A DNA stretch of 64,000 nt, taken from the NCBI RefSeq assembly GCF_004322705.1, contig NZ_SIZZ01000003.1, positions 310,001-374,000 on the forward strand, written 5' to 3'. Made by a program: the position numbers and the translations under genes. Position 1 is the stretch's first letter. Each line of letters begins with the position of its first letter. Positions 1-8,969 of this stretch are shown here, piece after piece. The stretch is from Dyella terrae. Lineage in GTDB: Bacteria; Pseudomonadota; Gammaproteobacteria; Xanthomonadales; Rhodanobacteraceae. The notes beneath the pieces are model-generated. The model did no database searches. It was not told the origin of the DNA and worked only from the letters and a program-made list of their open reading frames with translations.

Positions 1-7
1 AGCCCCG

Positions 8-682
8 TTGCACCGTTTGTTGCTTGCCGCGCTCGTCCTTCTGGTCCCGGCCATGTCCGTTCATGCGGAGGATCCGCCGCTGGTGCGTGCGACCAACTCG
101 GTGCGCGTGCTCAAGGAGATCATGGAAGCCCCGGATAAATCGATCCCGGTGGACCTTCTCAAGGAAGCCCATGCCATCGCGGTCATCCCGGACATGGTCA
201 AGGCTGGTTTCATCTTCGGCGGTCGCCGGGGCGAGGGCCTGATCTCGGTGAAGGGGCCGGACGGCACCTGGTCGAACCCCAGCTTCGTCACCCTGACCGG
301 CGGCAGCGTCGGCTTCCAGGCGGGCGTCTCGTCGACCGATGTGATCCTGGTCTTCCGTACCCAGCGTGGCGTGGATTCCATCGTCAACGGCAAGTTCACC
401 CTGGGCGCCGATGCGGCGGCCGCAGCCGGCCCGGTGGGGCGTAATGCCGCAGCCTCGACCGACAGCCAGTTCAAGGCCGAGATCTACTCCTACTCCCGCT
501 CGCGCGGCCTGTTCGCGGGCGTGGCCCTGGACGGCTCGGCCCTGCGCATCGATTACGACGCCAATGCCGAGGTCTACGGCCAGGGCATCACCCCGCGCCG
601 GATCTTCGACGGCGGGGTCAACAACGTCCCGGGCCCGGTGGTCGATTTCCGTGATCGGCTTGAGGAGTACACTCAGCGATAA
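8..682 (+). CDS. SYLF-domain (Ysc84-like) lipid-binding periplasmic protein, 5' end uncertain
   Basis: The product has a hydrophobic signal peptide ending near VHA-ED, so it is probably exported to the periplasm. The rest fits the SYLF/Ysc84 family: an N-terminal helical part containing LLKEAHAIAVIPDMVKAG, then glycine-rich strands (FGGRRGEGLIS, GGSVGFQAGVSS) and a GRNAAASTD segment before the C-terminal strands. SYLF proteins bind phospholipid; the bacterial role is poorly defined. The first in-frame start visible is TTG at position 8. The reading frame stays open to the window edge, so the real start could lie outside. It ends 83 bases before tatA on the same strand. Family assignment is firm; function beyond lipid binding is unknown. 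Confidence 0.8.
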   Translation: MHRLLLAALVLLVPAMSVHAEDPPLVRATNSVRVLKEIMEAPDKSIPVDLLKEAHAIAVIPDMVKAGFIFGGRRGEGLISVKGPDGTWSNPSFVTLTGGSVGFQAGVSSTDVILVFRTQRGVDSIVNGKFTLGADAAAAAGPVGRNAAASTDSQFKAEIYSYSRSRGLFAGVALDGSALRIDYDANAEVYGQGITPRRIFDGGVNNVPGPVVDFRDRLEEYTQR

Positions 683-765
683 TGCACGGGAAGGGACCGG
701 GCCGGTAAAATCGACCGGTTACGGTGGTTCAACCCAATCCGGTCCCGCCCCTGGAGCCTTTATTC

Positions 766-999
766 ATGAGCATCACCCATCTCATTCTGCTGTTGATCGT
801 CGTCGTGCTGATTTTCGGCACCAAGAAGCTGCGCAATATCGGTGGCGACCTTGGCGGTGCCGTGCGTGACTTCAAGAAGGGCCTGGACGGCGACGAGAAC
901 GCCAAGTCCAAGGACGAGCAGCGCCTGCAGGCCGATCCGCCGCCCTCGAACACCACCAGCAGCAACCAGAACCAGAACGACACGCACGAGACCAAGTAA
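766..999 (+). CDS. tatA: Sec-independent translocase subunit TatA
   Basis: TatA forms the size-adjustable channel of the twin-arginine translocase in the inner membrane, exporting folded proteins. The 77-residue product has the expected plan: one N-terminal membrane helix (about residues 3-18), the conserved FGTKKL hinge, an amphipathic helix containing [10 protein letters not shown], and a polar tail rich in N, Q and T. I place the start at the ATG preceded by GGAG nine bases upstream; an in-frame GTG 42 bases earlier would put a proline-rich leader in front of the membrane helix. First gene of tatABC, with tatB 17 bases downstream. Confidence 0.95.
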   Translation: MSITHLILLLIVVVLIFGTKKLRNIGGDLGGAVRDFKKGLDGDENAKSKDEQRLQADPPPSNTTSSNQNQNDTHETK

Positions 1000-1016
1000 G
1001 GTCTCGCGTTCAGGTC

Positions 1017-1400
1017 ATGATCGAGATCAGCTTCGGCAAGCTGGTACTGCTCGCGCTCGTCGCGCTGATCGTACTCGGCCCGGAAAAACTGCCCGGCGCG
1101 GCGCGTACCGCCGGCGCGCTGCTGCGTCGGGTGCGTAACGGCTGGGACAGCGTCCGCTCGGAAGTGGAGCGCGAGCTGCAGGTCGAAGAGATCAAGAAGC
1201 AGGCGCGCGAAGCGGCTGCGCGGGCCGAATCGGCCCAGGCCGATCTTGATGCCACCTTGCGCAAGGTGCGCGAAGCGGGTGCCCAGCAGGTGGACGCACC
1301 GGCGCCGCCGGCAGCGTCCGAGCCGACGCCGGGCCCTGCGTCGCCAGTCGATGCGCCCGCGGACTCGCCCACGAAGGATGCTCCGCATGGCGGCGCCTGA
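1017..1400 (+). CDS. tatB: Sec-independent translocase subunit TatB
   Basis: TatB pairs with TatC to form the twin-arginine signal-peptide receptor. The 127-residue protein starts MIEISFGKL, has a single membrane helix (about residues 8-20) ending in the conserved GPEKLP hinge, then a long charged amphipathic helix (ERELQVEEIKKQAREAA) and an alanine/proline-rich tail. Length and plan separate it from the shorter TatA just upstream. It overlaps tatC by 14 bases, suggesting coupled translation inside one operon. Confidence 0.95.
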   Translation: MIEISFGKLVLLALVALIVLGPEKLPGAARTAGALLRRVRNGWDSVRSEVERELQVEEIKKQAREAAARAESAQADLDATLRKVREAGAQQVDAPAPPAASEPTPGPASPVDAPADSPTKDAPHGGA

Positions 1401-2151
1401 GCTCGATCACGACTCGCAGGACCAGGAACAGGGCCTGTTTTCCCATCTGATCGAACTGCGTTCGCGCCTGCTCAAGGCGTCGGCCACCGTGGTGATCGTG
1501 CTGCTGGCGCTCATTCCGTTCGCCAATCGCCTTTACACCGAGCTGGCGGCGCCGCTGATGGCGCGCCTGCCACAGGGCGCGCACCTTATCGCGACCGAAG
1601 TGGCCAGTCCCTTCGTCACGCCGTTGAAACTGGCGTTTTACGCCTCGCTGTTCATCAGCATGCCGATGATCCTGTATCAGCTGTGGGCTTTCGTCAGTCC
1701 CGGTCTGTACCGGCACGAGAAGCGCCTGGCGCGTCCGCTGCTCGGTGCCGCGCTGCTGTTGTTCTACGCCGGCTGCGCGTTCGCGTACTTTCTGGTGCTG
1801 CCTGCGGCGTTCAAGTTCCTGACGGCGGTGACGCCCGAGGGCGTGGAGATGATGACGGACATCACCCACTACCTCGACTTCGTCATGCTGATGTTCTTCG
1901 CCTTCGGCCTGTGCTTCGAAGTGCCGGTGGCGGTGGTCATCCTCGCGGCGATCGGCATCGTCAACGTCGATCAGCTGCGCAACGGACGTCGCTATGCCAT
2001 CGTCGGTGCCTTTGCCATTTCCGCCTTCATCACGCCGCCGGACATCACCTCGATGGTGATGCTGGCCGTGCCGATGTGTTTTCTCTACGAGCTTGGCGTG
2101 CTGGCCGTGCGCTGGCTGATTCGGCCGGCGGCGGCATCGACTGCCGAATAA
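1387..2151 (+). CDS. tatC: Sec-independent translocase subunit TatC
   Basis: TatC is the polytopic core of the Tat receptor that recognises the twin-arginine motif. The 254-residue product has a cytoplasmic N-terminus with HLIELRSRLL, six predicted membrane helices, and the conserved loop FVSPGLYRHEKR after the second helix. An ATG at 1378 is also possible, but the ATG at 1387 has AAGGA eight bases upstream and is preferred. The end of tatB overlaps the start by 14 bases. No clear terminator follows. Confidence 0.95.
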   Translation: MAAPELDHDSQDQEQGLFSHLIELRSRLLKASATVVIVLLALIPFANRLYTELAAPLMARLPQGAHLIATEVASPFVTPLKLAFYASLFISMPMILYQLWAFVSPGLYRHEKRLARPLLGAALLLFYAGCAFAYFLVLPAAFKFLTAVTPEGVEMMTDITHYLDFVMLMFFAFGLCFEVPVAVVILAAIGIVNVDQLRNGRRYAIVGAFAISAFITPPDITSMVMLAVPMCFLYELGVLAVRWLIRPAAASTAE

Positions 2152-2281
2152 GCTGTCTTCAGACTGGCGATGCGCTGTCATATTCGTGAAGCCGCGTTAG
2201 GTAGAAATGCGGAAGACGATTCGCCTTTAAAGTCTCTATGATGGTCGCGCCGACCGGCATTTACGGATATCAGTGAGTTGT

Positions 2282-2749
2282 ATGGACATGTACTCACGCA
2301 GCGCCGACCTGATCGCGCAGCTCGACCTGCTTCCCCATGTGGAAGGAGGCCACTACCGCCGCGTGCATACGGCGGCCAGCCCCGAAGGCGGGCGCCCACC
2401 GCTTAGTGCCATCCACTATCTGCTCAGCGCAGGCCAGCGCGGGGTGTGGCATGTCGTCGATGCCGACGAGGTCTGGCACTTCGTCGAAGGCGATCCCATG
2501 GAGCTGACGGTGTATTACCCGGCCGAGGCACGCTTCGAGCGCCGTCGACTGGGGCGCATCGAAGACGGCTGCTCGCCGATGCATGTGGTGCCTGCGCACG
2601 CGTGGCAATCGGCGCGTCCGTTGGGTAGCTATGCGCTGATGACCTGCATCGTGGCGCCGGGATTCGAATTCGCCGGCTTCCGCCTGCTACAGGACGACGA
2701 CCCGCTTGCCGAGAAGCTGCTGGCCTTCTCCGACGAGGGCAGGGAGTAA
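2282..2749 (+). CDS. Cupin family protein (DUF985 type)
   Basis: This is a single-domain cupin of about 155 residues. Typical DUF985 features are visible: an N-terminal helix (LIAQLDLLPHVEGGHYRRV), the strand AIHYLLSAGQRGVWHVVDADEVWHF split over the first cupin motif, and the closing motif with VVPAHAWQSARPLGSYALMTCIVAPGFEF. Proteins of this family are sugar-epimerase-like beta barrels with unknown physiological substrate. The start is uncertain among GTG 2273, ATG 2282 and ATG 2288, since no strong ribosome-binding site decides it. It stands alone, convergent with the NDUFA9-like gene only eight bases away. Confidence 0.8.
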   Translation: MDMYSRSADLIAQLDLLPHVEGGHYRRVHTAASPEGGRPPLSAIHYLLSAGQRGVWHVVDADEVWHFVEGDPMELTVYYPAEARFERRRLGRIEDGCSPMHVVPAHAWQSARPLGSYALMTCIVAPGFEFAGFRLLQDDDPLAEKLLAFSDEGRE

Positions 2750-2757
2750 GCGGCTGC

Positions 2758-3717
2758 TTACCGCTTCTCTCCCGTCGCGCTTCGATAACCGTTGCGCGCC
2801 GCATCCAGCCGGCGCTGCCGGGGCGATCCGTGCAACAGGGTCGGTAGCCATGGCGTCAGCGCCTGGGGTGTGATGCCCAGGGTGGCGTAGCCGTTGTGTT
2901 TGCCGACCGAATCGGTGCGCAGGCTGAGGAAGTTGTCACGAGAGAACGGTTTGCCGGGGAGGAATTCGGCGAACCGTGCCTGCAGGCGACCCAGGCCGTC
3001 CGGCAGATCGATGATGGGCGTCCGCAGGCCTGCCTCGTCCCGGATCTTGCGGACGATCTCGCCCAGAGTGAGTACTTCGGGCCCGAACAGTTCGAAGGTG
3101 CGATCCAGACTCTGCGCATCGTGCTTGACGCAACGCGCGATGGCCTCGGCGACGTCGCCTGCAAAGGTGGGTGCCATGCGTGATGCGGAACGTGCCAGCG
3201 GCAGAACCGGCATGCGGCGCATCAGCCCGGCGAATCGACTCACCAGCCCGTCCTCGGCGCCAAACATCACGCTCGATTGGTAGATGGTCCAGTCCAGGCC
3301 GGAATGCCGCACGGCGGATTCGGCTTCGCCACGCGTCTTCAGGTACTGCGATAAGCCTTGTCCGGCCTTGAGCGCGCTCATCAGGTGCAGCCGCGGTACG
3401 TTTGCCGCGTGGCATGCGGCGGCGAGCCGGCGCGGCAGTTCGACGTGGGTTTCCTGGAAGCTGTAGCGTCCTTGCGGATTGAGGATGCCGATCAGCATGA
3501 TCGCGGCATCCGCACCGGCGAGGGCATGGCGTAGCGCATTGCCGTCGTAGACGTCGATGCTGCGCACGTCGACCCCGGGAATCACCGCGAACGCGCGACG
3601 CTTCTCGCGGTTCCGGGAGAGAAGGGTCATCCGATGCCCGTCCTGCGCCAGGCGAGGAATGAGATAGCGACCGAGGAAGCCGGTACCGCCGAGCACGACG
3701 AGCTTCTTGGGCTTCAT
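2758..3717 (-). CDS. NAD(P)-binding protein of the complex I NDUFA9 family
   Basis: The 319-residue protein starts MKPKKLVVLGGTGFLGRYL, an extended-SDR Rossmann fold with the GGTGFLG dinucleotide loop. It lacks a clear YxxxK pair at the usual spacing, which is common in the atypical SDR/NmrA/NDUFA9 group. Bacterial members are often annotated as epimerases or as accessory proteins related to complex I subunit NDUFA9; the real role here is unknown. The start is supported by GGAGGAA eight bases upstream. It lies 19 bases downstream of the slt gene on the same strand, so the two are probably co-transcribed. Confidence 0.8.
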   Translation of the reverse strand: MKPKKLVVLGGTGFLGRYLIPRLAQDGHRMTLLSRNREKRRAFAVIPGVDVRSIDVYDGNALRHALAGADAAIMLIGILNPQGRYSFQETHVELPRRLAAACHAANVPRLHLMSALKAGQGLSQYLKTRGEAESAVRHSGLDWTIYQSSVMFGAEDGLVSRFAGLMRRMPVLPLARSASRMAPTFAGDVAEAIARCVKHDAQSLDRTFELFGPEVLTLGEIVRKIRDEAGLRTPIIDLPDGLGRLQARFAEFLPGKPFSRDNFLSLRTDSVGKHNGYATLGITPQALTPWLPTLLHGSPRQRRLDAARNGYRSATGEKR

Positions 3718-3736
3718 CCGTTGCGTTCCTCCGGCA

Positions 3737-5821
3737 TCACGGTGACGAACTGGTGGCGGAATCGACGCTGCTGCTGGCTGCCGGCACGGTCGCCGAGCCG
3801 CTTTCGGCCGGTGCCGGTGCGGCGACGGAGCAGGTGACGGCACGCCGCGGCGTCTGCTTGTCCGGCAGTCTATACGTCTGGCCGATCGGCGGCATGCGCT
3901 CGCTCATCGGGACCACCTTGTCGTTGAGGCGCCAGTCGTAGATCACGCTGAAAGCCATCACCCGGGCCACGTACTCACGCGTTTCCTTGTACGGCATGCT
4001 GGCGACGAAGAGGTCGGGCGCCAGGTTGCTGCGCGCGCCAAGCCACTGGTCGACCTTGGCCGGGCCAGCGTTGTAGGCCGCGCTCGCCAGCCACGGCGCG
4101 CCGTTGAAACGCTCGGCCATCTGGGCCAGGTAACGGGTGCCGAGCTTGATGTTGGTGATGGGGTCGTAGAGCGACTCGCCGCCGGCCCAGTCCAGGCCGT
4201 TGCGCTTTGCGACCAGGGCCGCCGTACCCGGCAGTAACTGCATGAGGCCGCGCGCATCGGCGCCCGAGCGCGCGTCGCTCATCCAGGCGCTTTCCGCGCG
4301 CAGGATGCCGTAGGCCCAGGACGGATCGATGCCGGATTGCTCGGACTGCGGCACGATGCCGTCCTGGCTGGCCAGCGGGAAGCGCTGCTCGTAATAGCGC
4401 AGGGCATCGCCGCTGGTGAACGTGAACACCGCGCGGTCATACCAGCCCCGGCGATAGGCGAGATCCGCGGCCAGCTTGAGCGTGGCCGGGTCGGCGCCAG
4501 CGAGCGCCTGCGTCCATTCGCGGCGCGCGAGTTTCTGCAGATCCACGGCATAGAGTTCGAATGCGCGCAGCAGGCCCTGGTTCGCCAGCAGCAACTGCTC
4601 ACGCTGCGGATCGGCGGGCAGGCTCTGCGGGCAGATCGAATAAGGGGACTGCAGTCGGTCGGCCGCCATGAAGCCAAAGTAGGTTGGCTCCTGCGAGAGG
4701 CCGCTCAGCAGCGGCCGCGCTTCGCCGTCGCGATTGAGCGCCGTGAGCGAACGTGCCCGGAACCAGCGCCATTCGCCGTCCTGCTGCTGGCTTGCCGGCA
4801 TGGCGGCAATCGCGGCCAGCGCGGCGGTCCAGTCCTGGCGAGCCAGCGCCACGCGAACGCGCCATTCGCGCGTGGCCGTGGTTTGCATGCTGGCCGGCAA
4901 GGCGGCGAGACGCTCCAGCGCCTGCTCGTCGAAATCGGTGGCGTGGAAGAGCGCCAGCGCCACCATCACGCGACCGCGCTGGTCCGGGCTGAAGGCAAAG
5001 CGGTTCTGGAGTTTCTGCCAGGCGTTATCGGCGGCCGTCGACTGGCGGCGAGCCAGCCGCTCCAGCGCAATGGTCGCGGCCTGACGATGGCGTGGTGAAT
5101 CGGGCCAGGTTTCGGCCGACGCCACGGCGCCGCCCGGATCCTTCAGCGCCATGGCCAGGCGCTGGCCCGCCTGCATCTCGTCTGCCGGCAGCCAGTTGGA
5201 CAGGGACTGCACGGTGCCGGCCTGGCCGGCATCCACCGCGCGGTCGATGCGCGCCCACAGGCGCGGGGCGGTCAGCAGGCCCTGGTCGTGCGCTGCGGTG
5301 ATGACAGGATCGCAGGCATTGGGCAGGTTCGCGCGCGTCCACAACGTGGCCAGGTCGCGGTCGAAGTCGAGCGTCGCGCCGCGCGACATCTGCGCGCGCA
5401 ACGCATAGCAGCTCAAGGTATCGCCCATGCCGGCCTGGTAGAGCGACAGGAAGGTTTCCCAGTCTTCGCGACGCGCCAGTTCCAGCAGGAAGTCGCGCCG
5501 CAGGTCGCTGGCCGGGATCATGCCCGGATACCGTGACAGGTAGTCGTCGACCGGCGCGCGATTGAGTTGGCGCAGGTCGTGCGTCAGCGCGGCGGCTTCC
5601 AGGGAGGGGTACAACGGATAGTTGTTCAGGCCGGAGGCCAGGGCCTTCCAGCCATCGCCACCTTGCTGGGCGGCGACGTAGGCGCGCTTGAATGCCTGGC
5701 GCTGGGCATCGGTCGGTTCCGGTGTGGTCGCGGCAAAGGCGTTGGCAGCCACCAGGACGCATGTCACCACTACGGTCATCCAGCGCCGTGGATTTCGCCG
5801 TTGCTTTGCGCCAACTGCCAT
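3737..5821 (-). CDS. slt: Soluble lytic murein transglycosylase (Slt70-like)
   Basis: It cleaves the beta-1,4 bond between MurNAc and GlcNAc of peptidoglycan, forming 1,6-anhydroMurNAc, in the periplasm. The 694-residue product has a signal peptide (VTCVLVAANAFA-ATT), a long alpha-superhelical U/L domain, and a C-terminal SLT domain with the catalytic glutamate E510 in ILRAESAWMS, the motif GLMQLLPGTA, and the AYNAGP signature. A short proline/serine-rich tail follows the catalytic domain. The start is the ATG with AAGGAG five bases upstream; the longer reading frame extends back to 5995 without support. It is divergent from the GH17 gene across a 239-base region. Confidence 0.93.
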   Translation of the reverse strand: MAVGAKQRRNPRRWMTVVVTCVLVAANAFAATTPEPTDAQRQAFKRAYVAAQQGGDGWKALASGLNNYPLYPSLEAAALTHDLRQLNRAPVDDYLSRYPGMIPASDLRRDFLLELARREDWETFLSLYQAGMGDTLSCYALRAQMSRGATLDFDRDLATLWTRANLPNACDPVITAAHDQGLLTAPRLWARIDRAVDAGQAGTVQSLSNWLPADEMQAGQRLAMALKDPGGAVASAETWPDSPRHRQAATIALERLARRQSTAADNAWQKLQNRFAFSPDQRGRVMVALALFHATDFDEQALERLAALPASMQTTATREWRVRVALARQDWTAALAAIAAMPASQQQDGEWRWFRARSLTALNRDGEARPLLSGLSQEPTYFGFMAADRLQSPYSICPQSLPADPQREQLLLANQGLLRAFELYAVDLQKLARREWTQALAGADPATLKLAADLAYRRGWYDRAVFTFTSGDALRYYEQRFPLASQDGIVPQSEQSGIDPSWAYGILRAESAWMSDARSGADARGLMQLLPGTAALVAKRNGLDWAGGESLYDPITNIKLGTRYLAQMAERFNGAPWLASAAYNAGPAKVDQWLGARSNLAPDLFVASMPYKETREYVARVMAFSVIYDWRLNDKVVPMSERMPPIGQTYRLPDKQTPRRAVTCSVAAPAPAESGSATVPAASSSVDSATSSSP

Positions 5822-6060
5822 GACTGCTCCTTGTTGCAGATCCCGCAAGGGAAGGCGATGCCCGCAAGCGTCGCCGATGGTTCGGGTGGTGTACGCGGGC
5901 CAACGCCTTTTCGGTCGCTCGCCATTAGCCGCATGCGTATGTGATGCGTTCGTGTACGTAACCCGGAAGATTCGCAGAAATGGGCTGAATCCCAAGTGAG
6001 GTGGGACGCTACGGGATGCCTGCTAAACTTGCGCGCTTCCACCGCGCCCACAGGTAGCGC

Positions 6061-7662
6061 ATGTCGTCGACACCCACGCTTTCATCCCGCGCACGCTGGT
6101 GCGCCTGGCTGGTTCTCGTGCTGGCCGCGGTGGCCGGGGCCTGGTGGTGGTGGGCGATCGGACGTCCGGTCGATTTGCCTGATGCCCCGTCGGCGCGCGT
6201 GGCATGCGTTTCCTACGCTCCGTTCCGCGAACCGGGCGAAACTCCGCTCGACCCGCGTGCCTTCGTCAGCCCTGATCGCATCGATGCCGATCTGAAGGCG
6301 CTGTCGCAGCGCTTTGACTGCGTGCGCACCTACTCGCAGGGCCAGGGGCTTGCCGCCGTGCCGGAGATCGCCGGGCGTTACGGTATGAAAGTGATCATGG
6401 GCATCTGGCTCGGTCGCGATCCGATCGCCAATGCGCGTGAAGTGCAGCTGGGCATCGCCTCGGCGCGCGCGCATCCGGACGTGTTGCGTGGCGTGATCGT
6501 CGGTAACGAAGTGCTGCTGCGTGGCGAGCTGTCGTCCGAACAGCTGGCGACATTCGTGCGCGAGGTGAGGGCGGCCATCCCGGCGCAGGTGCCGGTGAGT
6601 TACGCCGATGTGTGGGAGTTCTGGCTGCGTTATCCGGAGATGGCCAAGGCCGCGGATTACCTGACCATCCACATCCTGCCGTACTGGGAAGACGAGCCGG
6701 TGCCGCCGGAACACGCGGTGCGCCACGTGGCCGAGGTCTACGCGAAAATGAAGGCCGCTTTCCCGGACAAGCAGGTGATGATCGGTGAAACGGGCTGGCC
6801 CAGCGCGGGACGTCCGCGTCGCGCGGCCAGCGCCAGCGTCGTCAACGAGGCGCGCTATCTGCGTGAGTTCCTGCAGTACGCCGGCAGCGTGTCGATGCCC
6901 TACAACGTGATCGAAGCCTTCGATCAACCCTGGAAGCGCGCGCAGGAAGGCACCGTCGGCGGTTACTGGGGCATCTTCGACGTCAACGCCAAACCCAAAT
7001 TCGCCATGCAGGGGCCGGTGATCGAAGAGCCGCGCTGGTGGCTGGGCTGGGTGGCCGGATGGATCGGGGCGGTGCTGTTTGCGGCGGCCGGTTTGTGGCG
7101 CCGCGACTGGAAGGGGCTGAAGGGTTGGTCAGCCATCAAGATCGCCGGTTTCGCCACCGGCACAGCGCTGGCCTGGCAGTACCGACAGATGTTCTACGCC
7201 TGCCGCAACCCGCTCGAGTGGGGTTTGTCCGCGGCGGCCTGCATCGTCGGCCTGCTGACGGCGTTGTCGCTGGCGCGGTGGCTGGCCAATCGCCTGGCCG
7301 ATGGCCCGTATCGCCCCGCGCCGTTGGGCTGGTGGCGTTTTGGCTGGCTGTTCGTACTGGCGCTGGAAGGTTTGCTGCTGGCCTTCGATGGCCGTTACCG
7401 CGATTTCCCGATGGGCCTGTTCGCGCTGCCGTGCGTCGGCTACGGGCTGGTCGCCTGGCTGGACCGCTTCCCGGAAACCCCCGGTCTGGCGTTGGAAGAG
7501 CGCTTCCTTGCCTGCTGGCTGCCCGCGCTTGCGGCGGTCGTGGTGATCCAGGAAATCGGCCTGAACCCCGTCACCTGGCTATGGCTGGGGCTGAACCTGG
7601 CGATCGCGCTGCCCGTTCTCATCGGCTGGCGCCGCAGTCGCCTGGAAGCGGACGAGGCGTAG
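6061..7662 (+). CDS. Membrane-anchored GH17-family glucan hydrolase/transglycosylase
   Basis: The N-terminus has one membrane helix (about residues 14-33), followed by a GH17 TIM-barrel domain to about residue 320. The expected catalytic pair is visible: acid/base E150 in IVGNEVLLRG and nucleophile E243 in MIGETGWPSAG. The C-terminal 200 residues form several hydrophobic helices. GH17 enzymes act on beta-1,3-glucans, and bacterial membrane-fused versions are often annotated as beta-(1,6)-glucan synthases or transferases, so a role in periplasmic or surface glucan remodelling is likely but inferred. Its last 84 bases overlap the antiparallel gene ending at 7579. A TAAACT box at 6024-6029 could be a -10 element, without a good -35. 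Confidence 0.83.
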   Translation: MSSTPTLSSRARWCAWLVLVLAAVAGAWWWWAIGRPVDLPDAPSARVACVSYAPFREPGETPLDPRAFVSPDRIDADLKALSQRFDCVRTYSQGQGLAAVPEIAGRYGMKVIMGIWLGRDPIANAREVQLGIASARAHPDVLRGVIVGNEVLLRGELSSEQLATFVREVRAAIPAQVPVSYADVWEFWLRYPEMAKAADYLTIHILPYWEDEPVPPEHAVRHVAEVYAKMKAAFPDKQVMIGETGWPSAGRPRRAASASVVNEARYLREFLQYAGSVSMPYNVIEAFDQPWKRAQEGTVGGYWGIFDVNAKPKFAMQGPVIEEPRWWLGWVAGWIGAVLFAAAGLWRRDWKGLKGWSAIKIAGFATGTALAWQYRQMFYACRNPLEWGLSAAACIVGLLTALSLARWLANRLADGPYRPAPLGWWRFGWLFVLALEGLLLAFDGRYRDFPMGLFALPCVGYGLVAWLDRFPETPGLALEERFLACWLPALAAVVVIQEIGLNPVTWLWLGLNLAIALPVLIGWRRSRLEADEA

Positions 7663-7995
7663 GCTGCCCACCAGCAGCGCAAAGGCGCCGGCCTCGAAGC
7701 AGTACATCATCAGTGCGAACAGTCCCACGGCGGCGGCCAGCCAGGCCGCAAACGGGCGCTTCCAGACAAGAGCCACCGCGGCGGCCAGCAAGGCAGCCCA
7801 GCCGTAGCCGTAGCCGAGGAATCCCAGCACGACCCACTGGCGCCACTGGCACCAGGCCGGATTGCTGGCCGAGCCATCGCACAGGTGCGCCATATCGCTG
7901 GGCTCGATGACGCCAAAGCGCAGCGCGGCGGTAAGGGCTCCGACGACCAGTAACAGGAACCAGGGCAGGAACACGCGGATCAGGGACGAATTCAT
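7579..7995 (-). CDS. Small multi-pass membrane protein of unknown function
   Basis: The 138-residue product has about four hydrophobic segments (FLPWFLLLVVGALTAAL, WVVLGFLGYGYGWAALLAAAVAL, WLAAAVGLFALMMYC, AFALLVGSL). I do not recognise the family. A segment with DGSASNPAWCQWR between the first two helices would face one side of the membrane. Its start overlaps the stop of the EEP phosphohydrolase by ATGA, so the two are translationally coupled. Its 3' end runs 84 bases into the convergent GH17 gene, overlapping coding sequence on both strands. Confidence 0.7.
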   Translation of the reverse strand: MNSSLIRVFLPWFLLLVVGALTAALRFGVIEPSDMAHLCDGSASNPAWCQWRQWVVLGFLGYGYGWAALLAAAVALVWKRPFAAWLAAAVGLFALMMYCFEAGAFALLVGSLRLVRFQATAAPADENGQRDRQVQPQP

Positions 7996-8801
7996 CGACG
8001 GAGCTTTTGCGGACGGGGCGCGACGTGGCTGGGCAGGCGGATTTCCGCCGCCAGGGGCAGGTGATCGGAGAAAGCCTGGGGCAACGCCCACACCTTGTCC
8101 AGATGGATCGCCTCGGAGGTGAGAATGTGGTCGAGTGCCTTGCTCGGCTTCCAGCTTGGGAAGGTGGGCGTGGCCTGCGGCGGGGGTAGCAGCGGCGACT
8201 TCTTGAAGAGATGCTGCATCTCGCTGCTGTTGGCGTCGGTATTGAGATCGCCCATCAGCACGGCATGCGGGAAGTCCTGCAGCACTTCGGCGATGAAAGC
8301 CAACTGTCTGGCGCGTGCCTGCGCGCTCAAGGACAAGTGGGCGATCATCACCGCCAGCGCGTCCTGGCCCTCGCCGAAGCGGGCGAGCAGGGCGCCCCGG
8401 CCTGGAATGCGGCTGGGCAGCGGGTAATCGAGCACCGCCGTCGGCTCGATGCGCGAGATCAGGCCGTTGGCCGAATGTGCCAGGCGCGCCATCGGGCGAT
8501 TGGGCTGGTGGCTCCAGAACGGCATGCCCGAGGTTTCGGCCAGGTAACGGGTCTGGTTGAGAAAACCCGAGCGCAGGCTGCCCGCGTCCGCTTCTTGCAG
8601 GCCGATGAGGTCGAACTGAGGCAGGACTTCCGCCAGGCGATCAAGGTTGTCCAGCTTGCTGCGGCCCGGCAACACCGCGTTGATGCTGCGCGTCAGGTAT
8701 TCGCTGTAACGCTGCACGCTGGCGCCCGCGAGGATGTTGCAGCTCAGCAGGCGCAGTCGGCGTTCGGGCTTGGCGGCTTGGGTGGGCTCGGCGCGGGTCA
8801 T
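7992..8801 (-). CDS. Endonuclease/exonuclease/phosphatase (EEP) family hydrolase
   Basis: The 269-residue product fits the metal-dependent EEP fold: RLRLLSCNILAG at the start (metal/active-site Asn), LIGLQEAD with the metal-binding Glu, MIAHLSLS with the first catalytic His, VLMGDLNTDANS (Asp/Asn pair), LDHIL, and SDHLPLAAEI with the final Asp-His. No signal peptide is visible. The family covers nucleases, phosphatases and sphingomyelinase-like enzymes, so the substrate cannot be read from sequence. The first in-frame ATG is at 8801; a TTG at 8831 would add ten residues. It is coupled by ATGA to the small membrane protein downstream. Confidence 0.82.
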   Translation of the reverse strand: MTRAEPTQAAKPERRLRLLSCNILAGASVQRYSEYLTRSINAVLPGRSKLDNLDRLAEVLPQFDLIGLQEADAGSLRSGFLNQTRYLAETSGMPFWSHQPNRPMARLAHSANGLISRIEPTAVLDYPLPSRIPGRGALLARFGEGQDALAVMIAHLSLSAQARARQLAFIAEVLQDFPHAVLMGDLNTDANSSEMQHLFKKSPLLPPPQATPTFPSWKPSKALDHILTSEAIHLDKVWALPQAFSDHLPLAAEIRLPSHVAPRPQKLRR

Positions 8802-8898
8802 CAGGTCAGGGTAGTCGGGGCTGTGTGGCAAAGACCATCGCCATGCATCGTGGAGACGCCGGGCGCGGGCTCAAGCAGCATGCCTTCCCCCATGTGAA

Positions 8899-8928
8899 CG
8901 CGGGGACCAGCCTGGGCTGGTCCCCGCG
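8899..8928 (-). terminator. Stem-loop downstream of the dsbA gene
   Basis: A perfect inverted repeat of 13-14 bp (CGCGGGGACCAGC and its complement, four-base loop) lies 41 bases after the dsbA stop at 8970, before the EEP gene. The minus-strand sequence after the stem is not a true T-run, so Rho-independent termination is probable rather than certain. Confidence 0.55.
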
Positions 8929-8969
8929 AGACATATCATCGACATCGGTGCGGGGCACCGCGAGACACC

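Noticed and set aside
706-711. TAAAAT as a -10 box for tatA
   Set aside because: No -35-like sequence at 16-18 bases, and tatA could be transcribed from upstream.
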